Source: Marinicella gelatinilytica (GTDB lineage: Bacteria; Pseudomonadota; Gammaproteobacteria; Xanthomonadales; Marinicellaceae). From it: a stretch of DNA of 64,000 nucleotides. The notes below the pieces were generated by a model that was given only the letters and a program-made list of their open reading frames with translations, ran no database searches and was not told the origin of the DNA. A program made the translations under genes and the position numbers. This document shows positions 8,736-16,783 of the stretch, piece after piece (the first letter of the stretch is position 1; each line of letters opens with the position of its first letter). The DNA is taken from the NCBI RefSeq assembly GCF_026410405.1, contig NZ_JAPMLN010000013.1:1-64000 (forward strand), read 5' to 3'.

Positions 8736-11069
8736 TTACACTAATATATCGCTGAATGGGAAAGTCACGCCTTTATATTTCTTATTGGACTCTCTGATTT
8801 CTGTAGGGCTAAATGCTTCATCTAAAACCAATGCTAAAAACATTCTTTTAGATATCATCTCATGAAGTAAATTATCATTGCTGTATTCAAGTAGTTCAAT
8901 TTGTTGGTCAATAGCATCTATTTTCCCTTTAATCATTGCTATAGTTAAAGGATGACGAAGTATTATAGTTTTACCATCTTCGTTATAAATTAAACCAGTA
9001 TCATCAAGGGTGCTACCTTGAAGGAAAGCTTGTTCCATAATAGAGTTAACTTCATCATTCATTTGAGAAATTTCATTTTCAAGTACTGTTGTGATTCCAA
9101 GTCTCTCCCTCAATTGACTGGTAGTTAAAATCTCAGATGAATCTTTAAGCACTGATGTTAGTTTAACTATTTCATCACCAACTCTAGCTGAAAAATTTAC
9201 TAACTTTGCAAGGTGGCTTGGTAACCTGTCTGCATATACATTTAACTTGGTTTCAACAGAATGGTTATGTTTGGCAGCATCTATCTCTATTTTTTCATCG
9301 TATTCATCAGATGATACTTCCGCTTTGCTGTTCCCTGATAATGGAATCGCTTCAGAAGAATAATTAAATACATTTGAATTATTTACAGCCTGACGTGCAA
9401 CGGTATTTACAGCAATTGAATTGTTGAAATCACTGTTTTCCCTTCCAAGAATATAAGACTTTGCTATTAAATCTAAAAATAGTTTCGAATTTGGCTCTTC
9501 TTTAAGTGTGTATTCGTTGGATACACTGCCAGACATTGAACATAGCTTAATGCCACAATTTAACATCGAAGTTTTGTTGAAATTAAAGAACGTAGAACGA
9601 ATTGATGGTGCAGAACCATCATGATAGTCAATTCTTAGTGTGGGAAATAAATGCCTCCCACCATCTTTATTTGTTTTGCTGAAAACATTCATATCATATG
9701 CCTTTTCAAGGCATGTAACATAGCCAGATATGGCTTTGAATATATTACTGTTTTTTTTGTAAATACCTCCTGCCATTTCAGAATATGAAGTTCCTGCAGA
9801 GTTACCGCTGCGGGCTTTATAGCTGTACACGTCAATAATTGTAGATATTGAATTATCGGTAACTTTTAAGTCGTCTAAAAGCAAGTTGGCAAGATTTGTA
9901 GGTTGATGACGGTCTGTGGCTAATAGCCAAGCCATACAGATTTCTTCACTGGTGGTTACTCCAAAAAAATCCTTGATTGATGGAATTGACGCAAGTGACC
10001 CAGACCACTCAGAAGTAACAGAATAACTTTTCGAATCATTCAAATAACCTACCCTATTAAGTCTTTCGTATGCCCAATGCAACGAAACTAAACGGCCAGT
10101 TCTTTTACTTATAAATTGCTCATTGATTTCATGAAGCCAGTCTGTTTCATTAGCGTTAGAAGTAAAGCTATCAAAACTGTAACTTTGCTTGATGATTTGT
10201 GAAGGTTCGAATTTTTTTTTATCCGGAAATACATTCAGGTAGGCTGAAGTGAAATATTCATTTAAAATTGGGTTATTGATACCTTTTATGATATTAAAAA
10301 TTAACGTAGGTATGTGTTGGCCAGATTCAGTAAGTTCATGTTTCTTACTACCACTTGAGAACAAACGCTTTCCTTTGTTTGGGTGTTTTAATATCTCACA
10401 TACTTCATCAGGATATTTTTCATAAATTTGACACCTTACTTTGCTCCATTCACACAAATAGTAAATACAAAAAGATCTGATGCTTTTAATTAGCGCGTCT
10501 CCATCACAATCTAAACCAAATTTAGTAATTAAATCAGGAAAAGGTGTATATATGGGGGTATTTAAAATTGGGGCGAACGAGTCCGCTTCCCTTAAAATTT
10601 TTACTTCTTCATTAGAATATTCAACCAAAGATAAAAGATGTGAGTATGATTGAATTCCTCTTCCTGATCCTATGTTTTCGCGACGACAAACTGTCCTTGC
10701 AGATGTGTAATATAAGTATATCGATTTTTCAGAAAGATCTTGAGATTTTAAATATGAAACAACTGCTCCAAAAATTTGAGGAGGAGTAAACTCCCAATCA
10801 TTATCATCTAAAACAGTAAGTATTATATTGAATGCTTTGATGTAGCGAGATTGATCTGTGCAAGCTTCAGAAAAGAATTGTGAATTAAAATATTTAACAT
10901 GTGCAGTTATAAAAGGGTCATTGAGCCTTGCTTCTGGAATTTGAGTGATATTATTTCCCCAACTCCATAAAATTTTGTCATCGGGTTTAGGTAATGTAAT
11001 CACGTCTTTAGTATTATAATTTTTTGAGTGCTCAGTGATCGAAATCTTATTTTTTTTGTTGTCACACAT
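8736..11069 (-). CDS. Large recombinase-like protein, apparently catalytically degenerate
   Basis: The 777-residue product lies between two complete tyrosine recombinases, overlapping the first by 8 bases. Residues about 384-401 (TDRHQPTNLANLLLDDL) align in pattern with recombinase box I (T-G-L-R-P-S-E-L-x-x-L-x-W-D-D-I), but the catalytic Arg position is occupied by Gln. Near 602-615, NHSVETKLNVYADR resembles the tyrosine box of integrases. Between them SIRSTFFNF may be a worn H-x-x-R box without the His. C-terminal residues about 655-745 look helical. It is probably a structural subunit of the recombination complex rather than a catalyst. This alignment was made by eye, and the protein could be an unrelated DNA-binding protein. 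Confidence 0.55.
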   Translation of the reverse strand: MCDNKKNKISITEHSKNYNTKDVITLPKPDDKILWSWGNNITQIPEARLNDPFITAHVKYFNSQFFSEACTDQSRYIKAFNIILTVLDDNDWEFTPPQIFGAVVSYLKSQDLSEKSIYLYYTSARTVCRRENIGSGRGIQSYSHLLSLVEYSNEEVKILREADSFAPILNTPIYTPFPDLITKFGLDCDGDALIKSIRSFCIYYLCEWSKVRCQIYEKYPDEVCEILKHPNKGKRLFSSGSKKHELTESGQHIPTLIFNIIKGINNPILNEYFTSAYLNVFPDKKKFEPSQIIKQSYSFDSFTSNANETDWLHEINEQFISKRTGRLVSLHWAYERLNRVGYLNDSKSYSVTSEWSGSLASIPSIKDFFGVTTSEEICMAWLLATDRHQPTNLANLLLDDLKVTDNSISTIIDVYSYKARSGNSAGTSYSEMAGGIYKKNSNIFKAISGYVTCLEKAYDMNVFSKTNKDGGRHLFPTLRIDYHDGSAPSIRSTFFNFNKTSMLNCGIKLCSMSGSVSNEYTLKEEPNSKLFLDLIAKSYILGRENSDFNNSIAVNTVARQAVNNSNVFNYSSEAIPLSGNSKAEVSSDEYDEKIEIDAAKHNHSVETKLNVYADRLPSHLAKLVNFSARVGDEIVKLTSVLKDSSEILTTSQLRERLGITTVLENEISQMNDEVNSIMEQAFLQGSTLDDTGLIYNEDGKTIILRHPLTIAMIKGKIDAIDQQIELLEYSNDNLLHEMISKRMFLALVLDEAFSPTEIRESNKKYKGVTFPFSDILV

Positions 11070-12270
11070 TTACTAATTCTCGATCTATTGGTCTATTTAA
11101 TGTGTTTTCTATTTCCTCAGACAGTTGGTCCTGAACAATTATATTTTCAGTCAATACTGCTGCGAAATGACAATAAATTAATGTTGTTCTGGCGTACTCA
11201 TGTCCCAATCGTTCTTGCACATAGACTTTTGCTAGCTTTTTATTTCCGCTAATAACCTCCATAGCTAAATTAGTAGCAAAACTGTGTCTCAATGCATGGA
11301 ATGTCCAGCCTGTATTAGCTATCCACCTTTCCACGTTTCCTTTGGAGTGGTGGTTTATATCTTTTTCTAAATCAAGCTTTCTAATTAAGTTTTTTTTAGC
11401 ACGATTGAATATTGTGGATGAATAACAGGAACCTAATTCTTTCCCATCTACGTCACAAATTAAATGAGTTTTCAGATGTTTTTTATTCGCCTTTATAAAC
11501 CTTTGAATTTTACGTTTTAAAGCTGGGGGGATTACTACTGTTCTTTGTTTGCCTCCATTCCCACCTTTACCTAAAATACCCAGTTCCAATTCGTTAAGCT
11601 TTTTTTCCTCTGAATCATTTATAGATTTCTTAATAGCTGCAATTGAAAGGTTTTCGAATGAAGTAACCTCAGAAGCTCTGAGACCAACTTCATACCCCAA
11701 ACGGAGAATAATTTCATTTCTTGCTCTTACATATGGATTTTTAGACGCTTCAAATGATAATAATAAATTGAACTGTTTTGCAGGTATGTATTTTTCAGAT
11801 AGCCGGTATGGATCTAATGATCTTTCTCTGCCTTGGCTTTTGGCTTGAGCTAATTCAGCTGCATCACTTATACGATAAGTAAACCGATTAGGTTTCTTTA
11901 AGTATCCCATATCAAATGCTAAGGAAAAAAAGTTAGATAATGTCTGTTTATGTTGGTTTAAACTATTTCCTGATATTCCTCTTTCTTCATATAGAACCTT
12001 TTGAAGATAAGCAGACATCGTTGAATCATTAAGATCATCTAAGCTATCAATTTCTGGATCAAATTCAACTTCTTCAATTAAGGATAAAATAATTGAAGCA
12101 TATTTCTCCACAGATTTAATCTTCAAACCTTTCATGGACTTGTTTATTAAATAAGCTGTTGCTGGTAAATGTAATGCGGCAGTTGAACGATTAGCAATAA
12201 CAGCTGTTTTTACTTTTCTGCCATCACGGTTAATTTGTACTGTTTTTTGTAAGTACTTCAATCCCATCAC
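11062..12270 (-). CDS. Tyrosine recombinase/integrase, first gene of island operon
   Basis: The 402-residue protein has the complete family signature: Arg198 in EVGLRASE, Lys235 in the LGKGGNGGK hairpin, His325-x-x-Arg328 in FHALRHSFAT, His357 in RLGHEYARTT and nucleophile Tyr366. The N-terminal 150 residues resemble a SAM-like core-binding domain. It would catalyse integration and excision of the island at yjbQ. The gene starts about 130 bases inside the island's right junction, the usual place for an integrase, and heads an operon of four overlapping or closely spaced genes. The ATG at 12270 begins MMGLKYL, so a start one codon later is equally possible. Confidence 0.9.
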   Translation of the reverse strand: MMGLKYLQKTVQINRDGRKVKTAVIANRSTAALHLPATAYLINKSMKGLKIKSVEKYASIILSLIEEVEFDPEIDSLDDLNDSTMSAYLQKVLYEERGISGNSLNQHKQTLSNFFSLAFDMGYLKKPNRFTYRISDAAELAQAKSQGRERSLDPYRLSEKYIPAKQFNLLLSFEASKNPYVRARNEIILRLGYEVGLRASEVTSFENLSIAAIKKSINDSEEKKLNELELGILGKGGNGGKQRTVVIPPALKRKIQRFIKANKKHLKTHLICDVDGKELGSCYSSTIFNRAKKNLIRKLDLEKDINHHSKGNVERWIANTGWTFHALRHSFATNLAMEVISGNKKLAKVYVQERLGHEYARTTLIYCHFAAVLTENIIVQDQLSEEIENTLNRPIDRELVNV

Positions 12271-12377
12271 TAAATCATAAAATAAGGTATTGAGAATAAT
12301 ACTTTATAAGATAGTAATAAAACAGATATATTGTGAAATAGTGATTAAAAAAATTAATTATTGGTATTTATTATTTT

Positions 12378-12410
12378 TTATATACTGTATCTAGATATAT
12401 CGTCATCACC
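12378..12410. other. Island/chromosome junction within yjbQ (half attachment site)
   Basis: The yjbQ frame follows its family up to N-Y-E-G-D-D-D, encoded down to about 12,402, and then reads I-S-R-Y-S-I and stops at 12,378. The expected continuation (a P/M-P-A-H-I-K type stretch) is missing. A perfect 10-bp palindrome TATCTAGATA lies at 12388-12397, just inside the island. The crossover is therefore near GACGATATATC. The exact core cannot be fixed without the other junction. Confidence 0.6.
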
Positions 12411-12656
12411 TTCATAATTATGTCGATAAGGAAAATCCCGCGGCACCAAATGTTCCTCAAAGGCCTTAAAGTCTTCTCGCACGGTGGAATCGGCATTTTC
12501 ATTAATGGTTAAACCGGCGGAGGAATGCTGTAAAAATACATGCAATAAACCCACGTCAACATTTGCCAAAGTTGATTGTAGCGCCGAATTAATTTCATCG
12601 GTGATTAAATAATAGCCCCGCCCTGGCGTTTCAATGGTGAGTGTTGTTTGTTTCAT
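12378..12656 (-). pseudogene. yjbQ: YjbQ (UPF0047) protein, C-terminus replaced by island insertion
   Basis: The 92-residue product has the family's early motifs: HVFLQHSSAGLTINENAD, then DFPYRHNYEGDDD. YjbQ proteins are normally about 138 residues, and the missing last third carries a conserved strand and a histidine-containing stretch (G-x-x-x-x-x-E-H-R). Some members of this family show weak thiamine-phosphate synthase activity, but the physiological role is unclear. The truncation coincides with the edge of the mobile island, so it is read as insertional. The island's recombinases probably target this conserved site. The residual protein is probably non-functional. Confidence 0.85.
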
Positions 12657-12752
12657 GGTGTTAACGTATCAGCTTGTCGTAAATATCTCAATAAAATTAA
12701 ATTCTACTGTCGGTATAATGATAATAATTTTATTTTATAAATTGTATCGCAC

Positions 12753-12976
12753 ATGTCAAAGTGCACAATATCGATAAGCACACATCTCATTAAAATGGCA
12801 AAAGTGGCGGGTCAAGCCATGAACAGGAGCACGGTACAGCAAATTGAGCATTGGGCTAAACAGACTGTGCTGCCATAGAAGACAATCCTGAATTACCCTA
12901 TGATTTCACTAATCAAATCGTTATTTCAAAAGCCCAGAGAAAGCAAAAACAAATTGAGAATTACCAATTTGATTAA
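12753..12976 (+). pseudogene. ParD-like antitoxin, frameshifted
   Basis: The first frame reads MSKCTISISTHLI, KMAKVAGQAMNRSTVQQIEHWAK and then stops after TVLP. The next frame continues EDNPELPYDFTNQIVISKAQ and ends at 12974-12976. Joined, they make about 74 residues that match the ParD-like antitoxin family (R/S-V-x-x-Q-I-E-x-W-A pattern). A single-base loss near 12867 accounts for the break. No toxin gene is adjacent. The gene lies in the damaged region between yjbQ and nnr. Confidence 0.65.
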
Positions 12977-13011
12977 GCAAACTGATTGATTCAAAATAGA
13001 GTTAAATATCT

Positions 13012-13079
13012 CTTTGTGACCTCTGCGTCTCTGTGGTTATCATTTATTAATTCACCACAAAGGCACAGAGGTCACAGAG
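13012..13079. repeat. Near-perfect 26-bp inverted repeat
   Basis: Bases 13012-13037 (beginning CTTTGTGACCTCTG) and 13054-13079 (ending GAGGTCACAGAG) are near-perfect inverted copies with a 16-base loop. No gene is present. The motif resembles short interspersed palindromes found in many bacterial genomes. Confidence 0.7.
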
Positions 13080-13152
13080 TGCGAATAATGATTCTAACAT
13101 CAAATTATTACATTCTTATTTCACAACATCTCATTGATTGGATGCTTTAATC

Positions 13153-13275
13153 GTAGCCGCAGGGCTTGACCCTGCCATGCCCCGCATCATTGATAAATAG
13201 TTAAGAAAACTGAACTTCAAATTGATTTTAAAACATCAACATGACTAATTAAGGCGCCTGCAGAGGCGCGGCTAC
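13153..13275. repeat. Compound palindromic repeat (nested hairpins)
   Basis: The outer arms are GTAGCCGC (13153-13160) and GCGGCTAC (13268-13275). Two small hairpins lie inside: GCAGGG/CCCTGC at 13159-13175 and GCGCCT/AGGCGC at 13254-13269. This looks like a miniature interspersed repeat just downstream of nnr. Confidence 0.6.
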
Positions 13276-13283
13276 AATACAAT

Positions 13284-14717
13284 CTATTTTAGCGCTTCTG
13301 GCAAATACTGAATCAAATCGGTTGCGGTCAGGCAGCGGCCTAACCCCAGCTTATCGGCTGTCACCGCGTGCCATACAACCGCCATTTGCGCGGATTGTAA
13401 CGCTAAAAAACCTTGTGCCAGTAGGCTCCCCACCATTCCGGCCAACACATCACCGGTGCCGGCAGTGGCTAAATCAGCCGAGCCATAGGGGCAGATAAAA
13501 TTGTCTGAGCCATCACTAATAATGCTACCGGATCCTTTGAGTACCACCACGCATTGAAATCTTTTGGCCAAAGTTTGACAGGCTTTTATTCGGTCGGCCT
13601 GAATGTCTTTAACCTCACAATGGAGTAAACGCGCAGCTTCTTTCGGGTGTGGTGTCATCACCGCAATTGAATCAGGTGTCCGATTACTTTCGGCCAGTAA
13701 ATTTAAACCATCGGCATCCAGAACCGTGGGCATATTGGCTTGTATCAATTGTTGCCACAACGCTTTTGACCATTGCGAGGTGCCTAACCCCATACCCAAC
13801 ACCAACACATCGGCTGCCGGGATATTGATTTGGTTTTCACTACCTTGAAAACCCAAAGCCATTAACTCAGGTCGGTATAAAGGCACGGTTGGCGCCTGAT
13901 CTTCGGTGGTGATCACTTGCACCAAACCGGCACCGGACACCAGAGCCGCAGTGCCGCTCAATAAAACAGCACCGAGCATACCGTGTTGGCCTCCGGCGAC
14001 CAATACCCGGCCGTAACTGCCTTTGTGACTGTTGTGCTTTCTGACACACCTTAAATCAGCTAACCTGGCATTATCCAGTAAATAAGCGCTTGGTTTAATC
14101 CCGGCATAAGCGCGCGTCGACACATCCAGGCATTCCAGCACTAACTCACCGCAGCAATCTTGACCATCTCCGGTGAAATGTCCCGGCATAAGATTTATTA
14201 CCGCCACGGTTTTATCGGCTTGAACGGTCGGTTTATAGGCCACACCGGTGTCACCGGCTAAGCCACTGGGAATGTCCACAGCCAGTACTTTGGCAGGATG
14301 GTTATTGATATAGACAATGGCTTCGGCATACCCGCCACTCGGTGCACGGGATAAACCGGTACCGAAAATGGCATCAACAACTACCTCAAAATCAGCACCA
14401 ATGGCATCAACCGAAAAAACCACTTCACCTTGATAATCTGCAGCGGCTTTGGCGGCATCACCGCGTAAAGCATCGGGTTTTAGCAAGGCCCAAACCAACA
14501 CCTTTTTATGGTCTTGCCGCGCCAGTTCTGCCATCACCCAGCCATCACCCCCATTGTTCCCCGGGCCGGTGACCACCAATACCGATTCGTAATGTGCAAT
14601 ATGACGATAAACAGCCAAAGCGGCGCGCTGCATCAGCGTGTATGAATCAATCTGCAAAAAGTTAGCAGCGGCTTCATCAATTGGTTTGGTTTGTTGACTG
14701 CGGTACAATGCCTGCAT
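13284..14717 (-). CDS. nnr: Bifunctional NAD(P)H-hydrate repair enzyme (epimerase and dehydratase)
   Basis: This 477-residue fusion repairs damaged hydrated NAD(P)H. The N-terminal YjeF-type epimerase (residues about 1-200) shows VTGPGNNGGDGWVMAE and DAIFGTGL. The C-terminal ADP-dependent dehydratase has the ribokinase-like fold, with VMTPHPKEAARLL and the GTGDVLAGMVGSLLAQG loop holding the catalytic aspartate. Length fits the fused gammaproteobacterial form. It is divergent from queG, with only 38 bases between start codons; in E. coli nnr also adjoins queG, so the pairing is conserved. Nothing unusual was seen. Confidence 0.95.
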   Translation of the reverse strand: MQALYRSQQTKPIDEAAANFLQIDSYTLMQRAALAVYRHIAHYESVLVVTGPGNNGGDGWVMAELARQDHKKVLVWALLKPDALRGDAAKAAADYQGEVVFSVDAIGADFEVVVDAIFGTGLSRAPSGGYAEAIVYINNHPAKVLAVDIPSGLAGDTGVAYKPTVQADKTVAVINLMPGHFTGDGQDCCGELVLECLDVSTRAYAGIKPSAYLLDNARLADLRCVRKHNSHKGSYGRVLVAGGQHGMLGAVLLSGTAALVSGAGLVQVITTEDQAPTVPLYRPELMALGFQGSENQINIPAADVLVLGMGLGTSQWSKALWQQLIQANMPTVLDADGLNLLAESNRTPDSIAVMTPHPKEAARLLHCEVKDIQADRIKACQTLAKRFQCVVVLKGSGSIISDGSDNFICPYGSADLATAGTGDVLAGMVGSLLAQGFLALQSAQMAVVWHAVTADKLGLGRCLTATDLIQYLPEALK

Positions 14718-14755
14718 TAGGTCTAATCATTTAATGGCAAAATAATATTTTAACA

Positions 14756-15829
14756 GTGAACACGTCCCAACAACAAATTGACTTTGATAAGCTGAAGGCG
14801 GATATCAGTCTGTGGGCGAAAGAACTGGGTTTTTCCCAAGTGGGGGTTAGCGACATTGATTTAAGTGAAGCCGGCGACTACTTAAACCAATGGCTTCAGA
14901 AAAATTTCAATGCGGATATGGATTATATGCATAAGCATGGCGAAAAACGCTACCATCCGGACCAGTTGGTGCCGGGCACACTGAGTATTATTTCTGCGCG
15001 ATTGAATTATATGGATACGGATGTAAAGCCTTACCAAAAAGCCCTTCAGGAAACCCAAAAAGCCGCCGTATCGCGCTATGCCCTGGGTCGAGATTACCAT
15101 AAACTAATGCGCAATAAGCTCAAAAAGCTGGCACAAAGAATTGAGCACACCGTGGGTGAATTGGGCTACCGGGTGTTTTCCGACTCGGCACCGGTGATGG
15201 AAAAAGCCATTGCCGAAAAGGCCGGTCTGGGTTGGATTGGCAAACACAGCAATGTCATCAACCCCAAAGCCGGTTCTTATTTTTTCCTGGGGGAAATTTA
15301 CACCGATTTACCGTTACCGGCGGATGCCCCGCAGAGTTTTCATTGCGGTAGCTGCACCGCTTGTATCCCCGCCTGCCCCACCGGTGCCATTGTGGCACCG
15401 TTTCAAGTCGATGCCCGTCGCTGTATTTCTTATCTCACCATTGAAAACCATGGCGCCATTCCCGAACCTTTAAGAAAACCCATCGGTAACCGCATTTATG
15501 GCTGTGATGATTGTCAGATGGTCTGCCCCTGGAATAAATTTACAGAAAAAAGTAAAGAACCGGATTTCTCACCGCGACAAAATCTGGATGACATTGAGCT
15601 ACTGGAATTATTTAATTGGTCTGAAGAGGAATTTTTAGCCAAAACCGAAGGTTCACCCATCAGGCGCATCGGTTATCAATCCTGGCAACGCAACTTAGCG
15701 GTGGCCTTAGGTAATGCCAAAACTGAACCGGCCATAGTTGAAGCCTTGACCAATAAACTGGATGGTGTTTCAGACATGGTCAAAGAACACATCGAATGGG
15801 CCCTGCAACAACACAATGAAAAACAGTAA
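14756..15829 (+). CDS. queG: Epoxyqueuosine reductase
   Basis: The 357-residue cobalamin-dependent iron-sulfur enzyme reduces epoxyqueuosine to queuosine in the wobble base of tRNAs for Asp, Asn, His and Tyr. The two 4Fe-4S clusters are visible as CGSCTACIPACPTGAI and CDDCQMVCPWNKF, and the C-terminus has HEAT-like helices. The N-terminal half includes YALGRDYH and the SDSAPVMEK region typical of the family. The start is a GTG at 14756, just downstream of the divergent nnr promoter region; no better ATG precedes the conserved KADISLWAKELGF segment. Confidence 0.95.
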   Translation: MNTSQQQIDFDKLKADISLWAKELGFSQVGVSDIDLSEAGDYLNQWLQKNFNADMDYMHKHGEKRYHPDQLVPGTLSIISARLNYMDTDVKPYQKALQETQKAAVSRYALGRDYHKLMRNKLKKLAQRIEHTVGELGYRVFSDSAPVMEKAIAEKAGLGWIGKHSNVINPKAGSYFFLGEIYTDLPLPADAPQSFHCGSCTACIPACPTGAIVAPFQVDARRCISYLTIENHGAIPEPLRKPIGNRIYGCDDCQMVCPWNKFTEKSKEPDFSPRQNLDDIELLELFNWSEEEFLAKTEGSPIRRIGYQSWQRNLAVALGNAKTEPAIVEALTNKLDGVSDMVKEHIEWALQQHNEKQ

Positions 15830-15937
15830 TACCGCGACATTGTCGGACCTTGGTTTATACGCATACAGCCTATACCCGTGGTGTATTTGGAGTAATAATC
15901 GGTTCTTAAGATTGCTTTCATAACCTAAAAAGTGTCA

Positions 15938-16041
15938 TGTCATTCCGACTAAGCGAAGCGCATGGAGGAATCTCCCTAATTTTATCGCAAATTTCCATCG
16001 TCAGGAGATATCTCCACTCGCTACGCTCGGTCGATATGACA
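15938..16041. repeat. MITE-like imperfect palindrome
   Basis: The left arm begins TGTCATTCCGACTAAGCG (15938) and the right arm ends GCTCGGTCGATATGACA (16041). The arms are imperfect inverted copies containing GGAGGAATCTCC-like and GGAGATATCTCC-like cores. It fills most of the gap between queG and the TlpA-like gene. The motif matches widespread intergenic palindromes; no gene is present. Confidence 0.65.
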
Positions 16042-16125
16042 ATATTTGTTGGGTTCTGTCCCAAATGCACCACGAGTAGCCTATAAAAATTTAAATTGCA
16101 CAATTTTTAACTTTCAAGAAGGCTT

Positions 16126-16190
16126 CGACGGGGCTCAGCCGGCTTGTATCTTTACAGAAAAAATAAACAAAAGCAGCCTGAGCTCCGTCG
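16126..16190. repeat. Imperfect inverted repeat downstream of TlpA-like gene
   Basis: CGACGGGGCTCAGCCGGCT (16126-16144) and AGCAGCCTGAGCTCCGTCG (16172-16190) can pair imperfectly. The hairpin lies after the stop of the TlpA-like gene on the minus strand, so it may also end transcription, although no T-run follows. Confidence 0.5.
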
Positions 16191-16240
16191 GTGGCGGTGT
16201 TTCAAACAGCGTAGCTTTTCAACACGTTCAATCAGTGATT

Positions 16241-16783
16241 TCAGTCAATTAATTCCTGCAAGCCTTTGTAATCAATCGGCCCCATATGTTTTTTATGACG
16301 CATGCCTTCGGGGTTATAAACGATGGTGGTCGGCAAGCCCAAACCGCCTTCAGCAGCAAATGCCGGCGGATTATAAATATCCATGGTCAATAAGGGGTAA
16401 TTCACATTAAAGTCAGCGGCAAAATTTGAGAGTTTCTCTATGGTGGCATCTTCATAGGCAATGCCTAAAATTTGGACATTTTCATGGTTATTTTGAAAAC
16501 GCACCAACTCAGGTATCTCATCACGACAAGGTGCACACCAGGTTGCCCAATAGTTCAACACCAACCATTGACCTCGATAATCACTGGCTTGAACCTCTTC
16601 ACCGGCGAGATTTTTGAGGCTGAATTCTAAAGGCGCGGATTGACCGTCGCTGGCCTGGTCAGATTTTGACAGATTGGTTTCTGTGGTGGTTTTATCCGTT
16701 TCCGAATCAACGTTATTGCCCTCATCTTGTGACTGACAAGCACTTAAAAACACGACTATCGCGATCCAAGGTAGGTATTTCAT
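16241..16783 (-). CDS. TlpA/ResA-like thioredoxin-fold lipoprotein
   Basis: This 180-residue protein starts with a lipoprotein signal peptide (LSACQS lipobox, Cys16), then an acidic and polar linker, then a thioredoxin fold with the WCAPC active site near residue 80 and the cis-proline region GLPTTIVYNPEG. It probably acts as a membrane-anchored periplasmic thiol-disulfide reductase, for example in cytochrome c maturation or protection of periplasmic cysteines; the partner is unknown. It starts inside the stop codon of the YihY gene (ATGA overlap), so the two are co-translated. Confidence 0.85.
   Translation of the reverse strand: MKYLPWIAIVVFLSACQSQDEGNNVDSETDKTTTETNLSKSDQASDGQSAPLEFSLKNLAGEEVQASDYRGQWLVLNYWATWCAPCRDEIPELVRFQNNHENVQILGIAYEDATIEKLSNFAADFNVNYPLLTMDIYNPPAFAAEGGLGLPTTIVYNPEGMRHKKHMGPIDYKGLQELID

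Larger units (their letters stand above)
1..12403 (-). mobile_element. Integrated genomic island, right part (left end outside window)
   Basis: The segment carries a four-gene tyrosine recombinase operon at its right end, a type ISP restriction-modification gene, a GIY-YIG gene and IS remnants. It is visibly richer in A and T than the core genes to the right. The right boundary is placed where the yjbQ reading frame stops matching its family, near 12,400, and the recombinase operon starts 130 bases inside it. All genes read on the minus strand, away from the junction. The left boundary is not in the window, so size and attachment duplication are unknown. The element class is inferred from gene content; Tn554-like and Gamma-Mobile-Trio elements are the described relatives to compare. 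Confidence 0.75.

Noticed and set aside
1-12403. Prophage interpretation of the left region
   Set aside because: No capsid, tail, terminase or lysis gene is present; only recombinases, restriction-modification and IS parts are seen.
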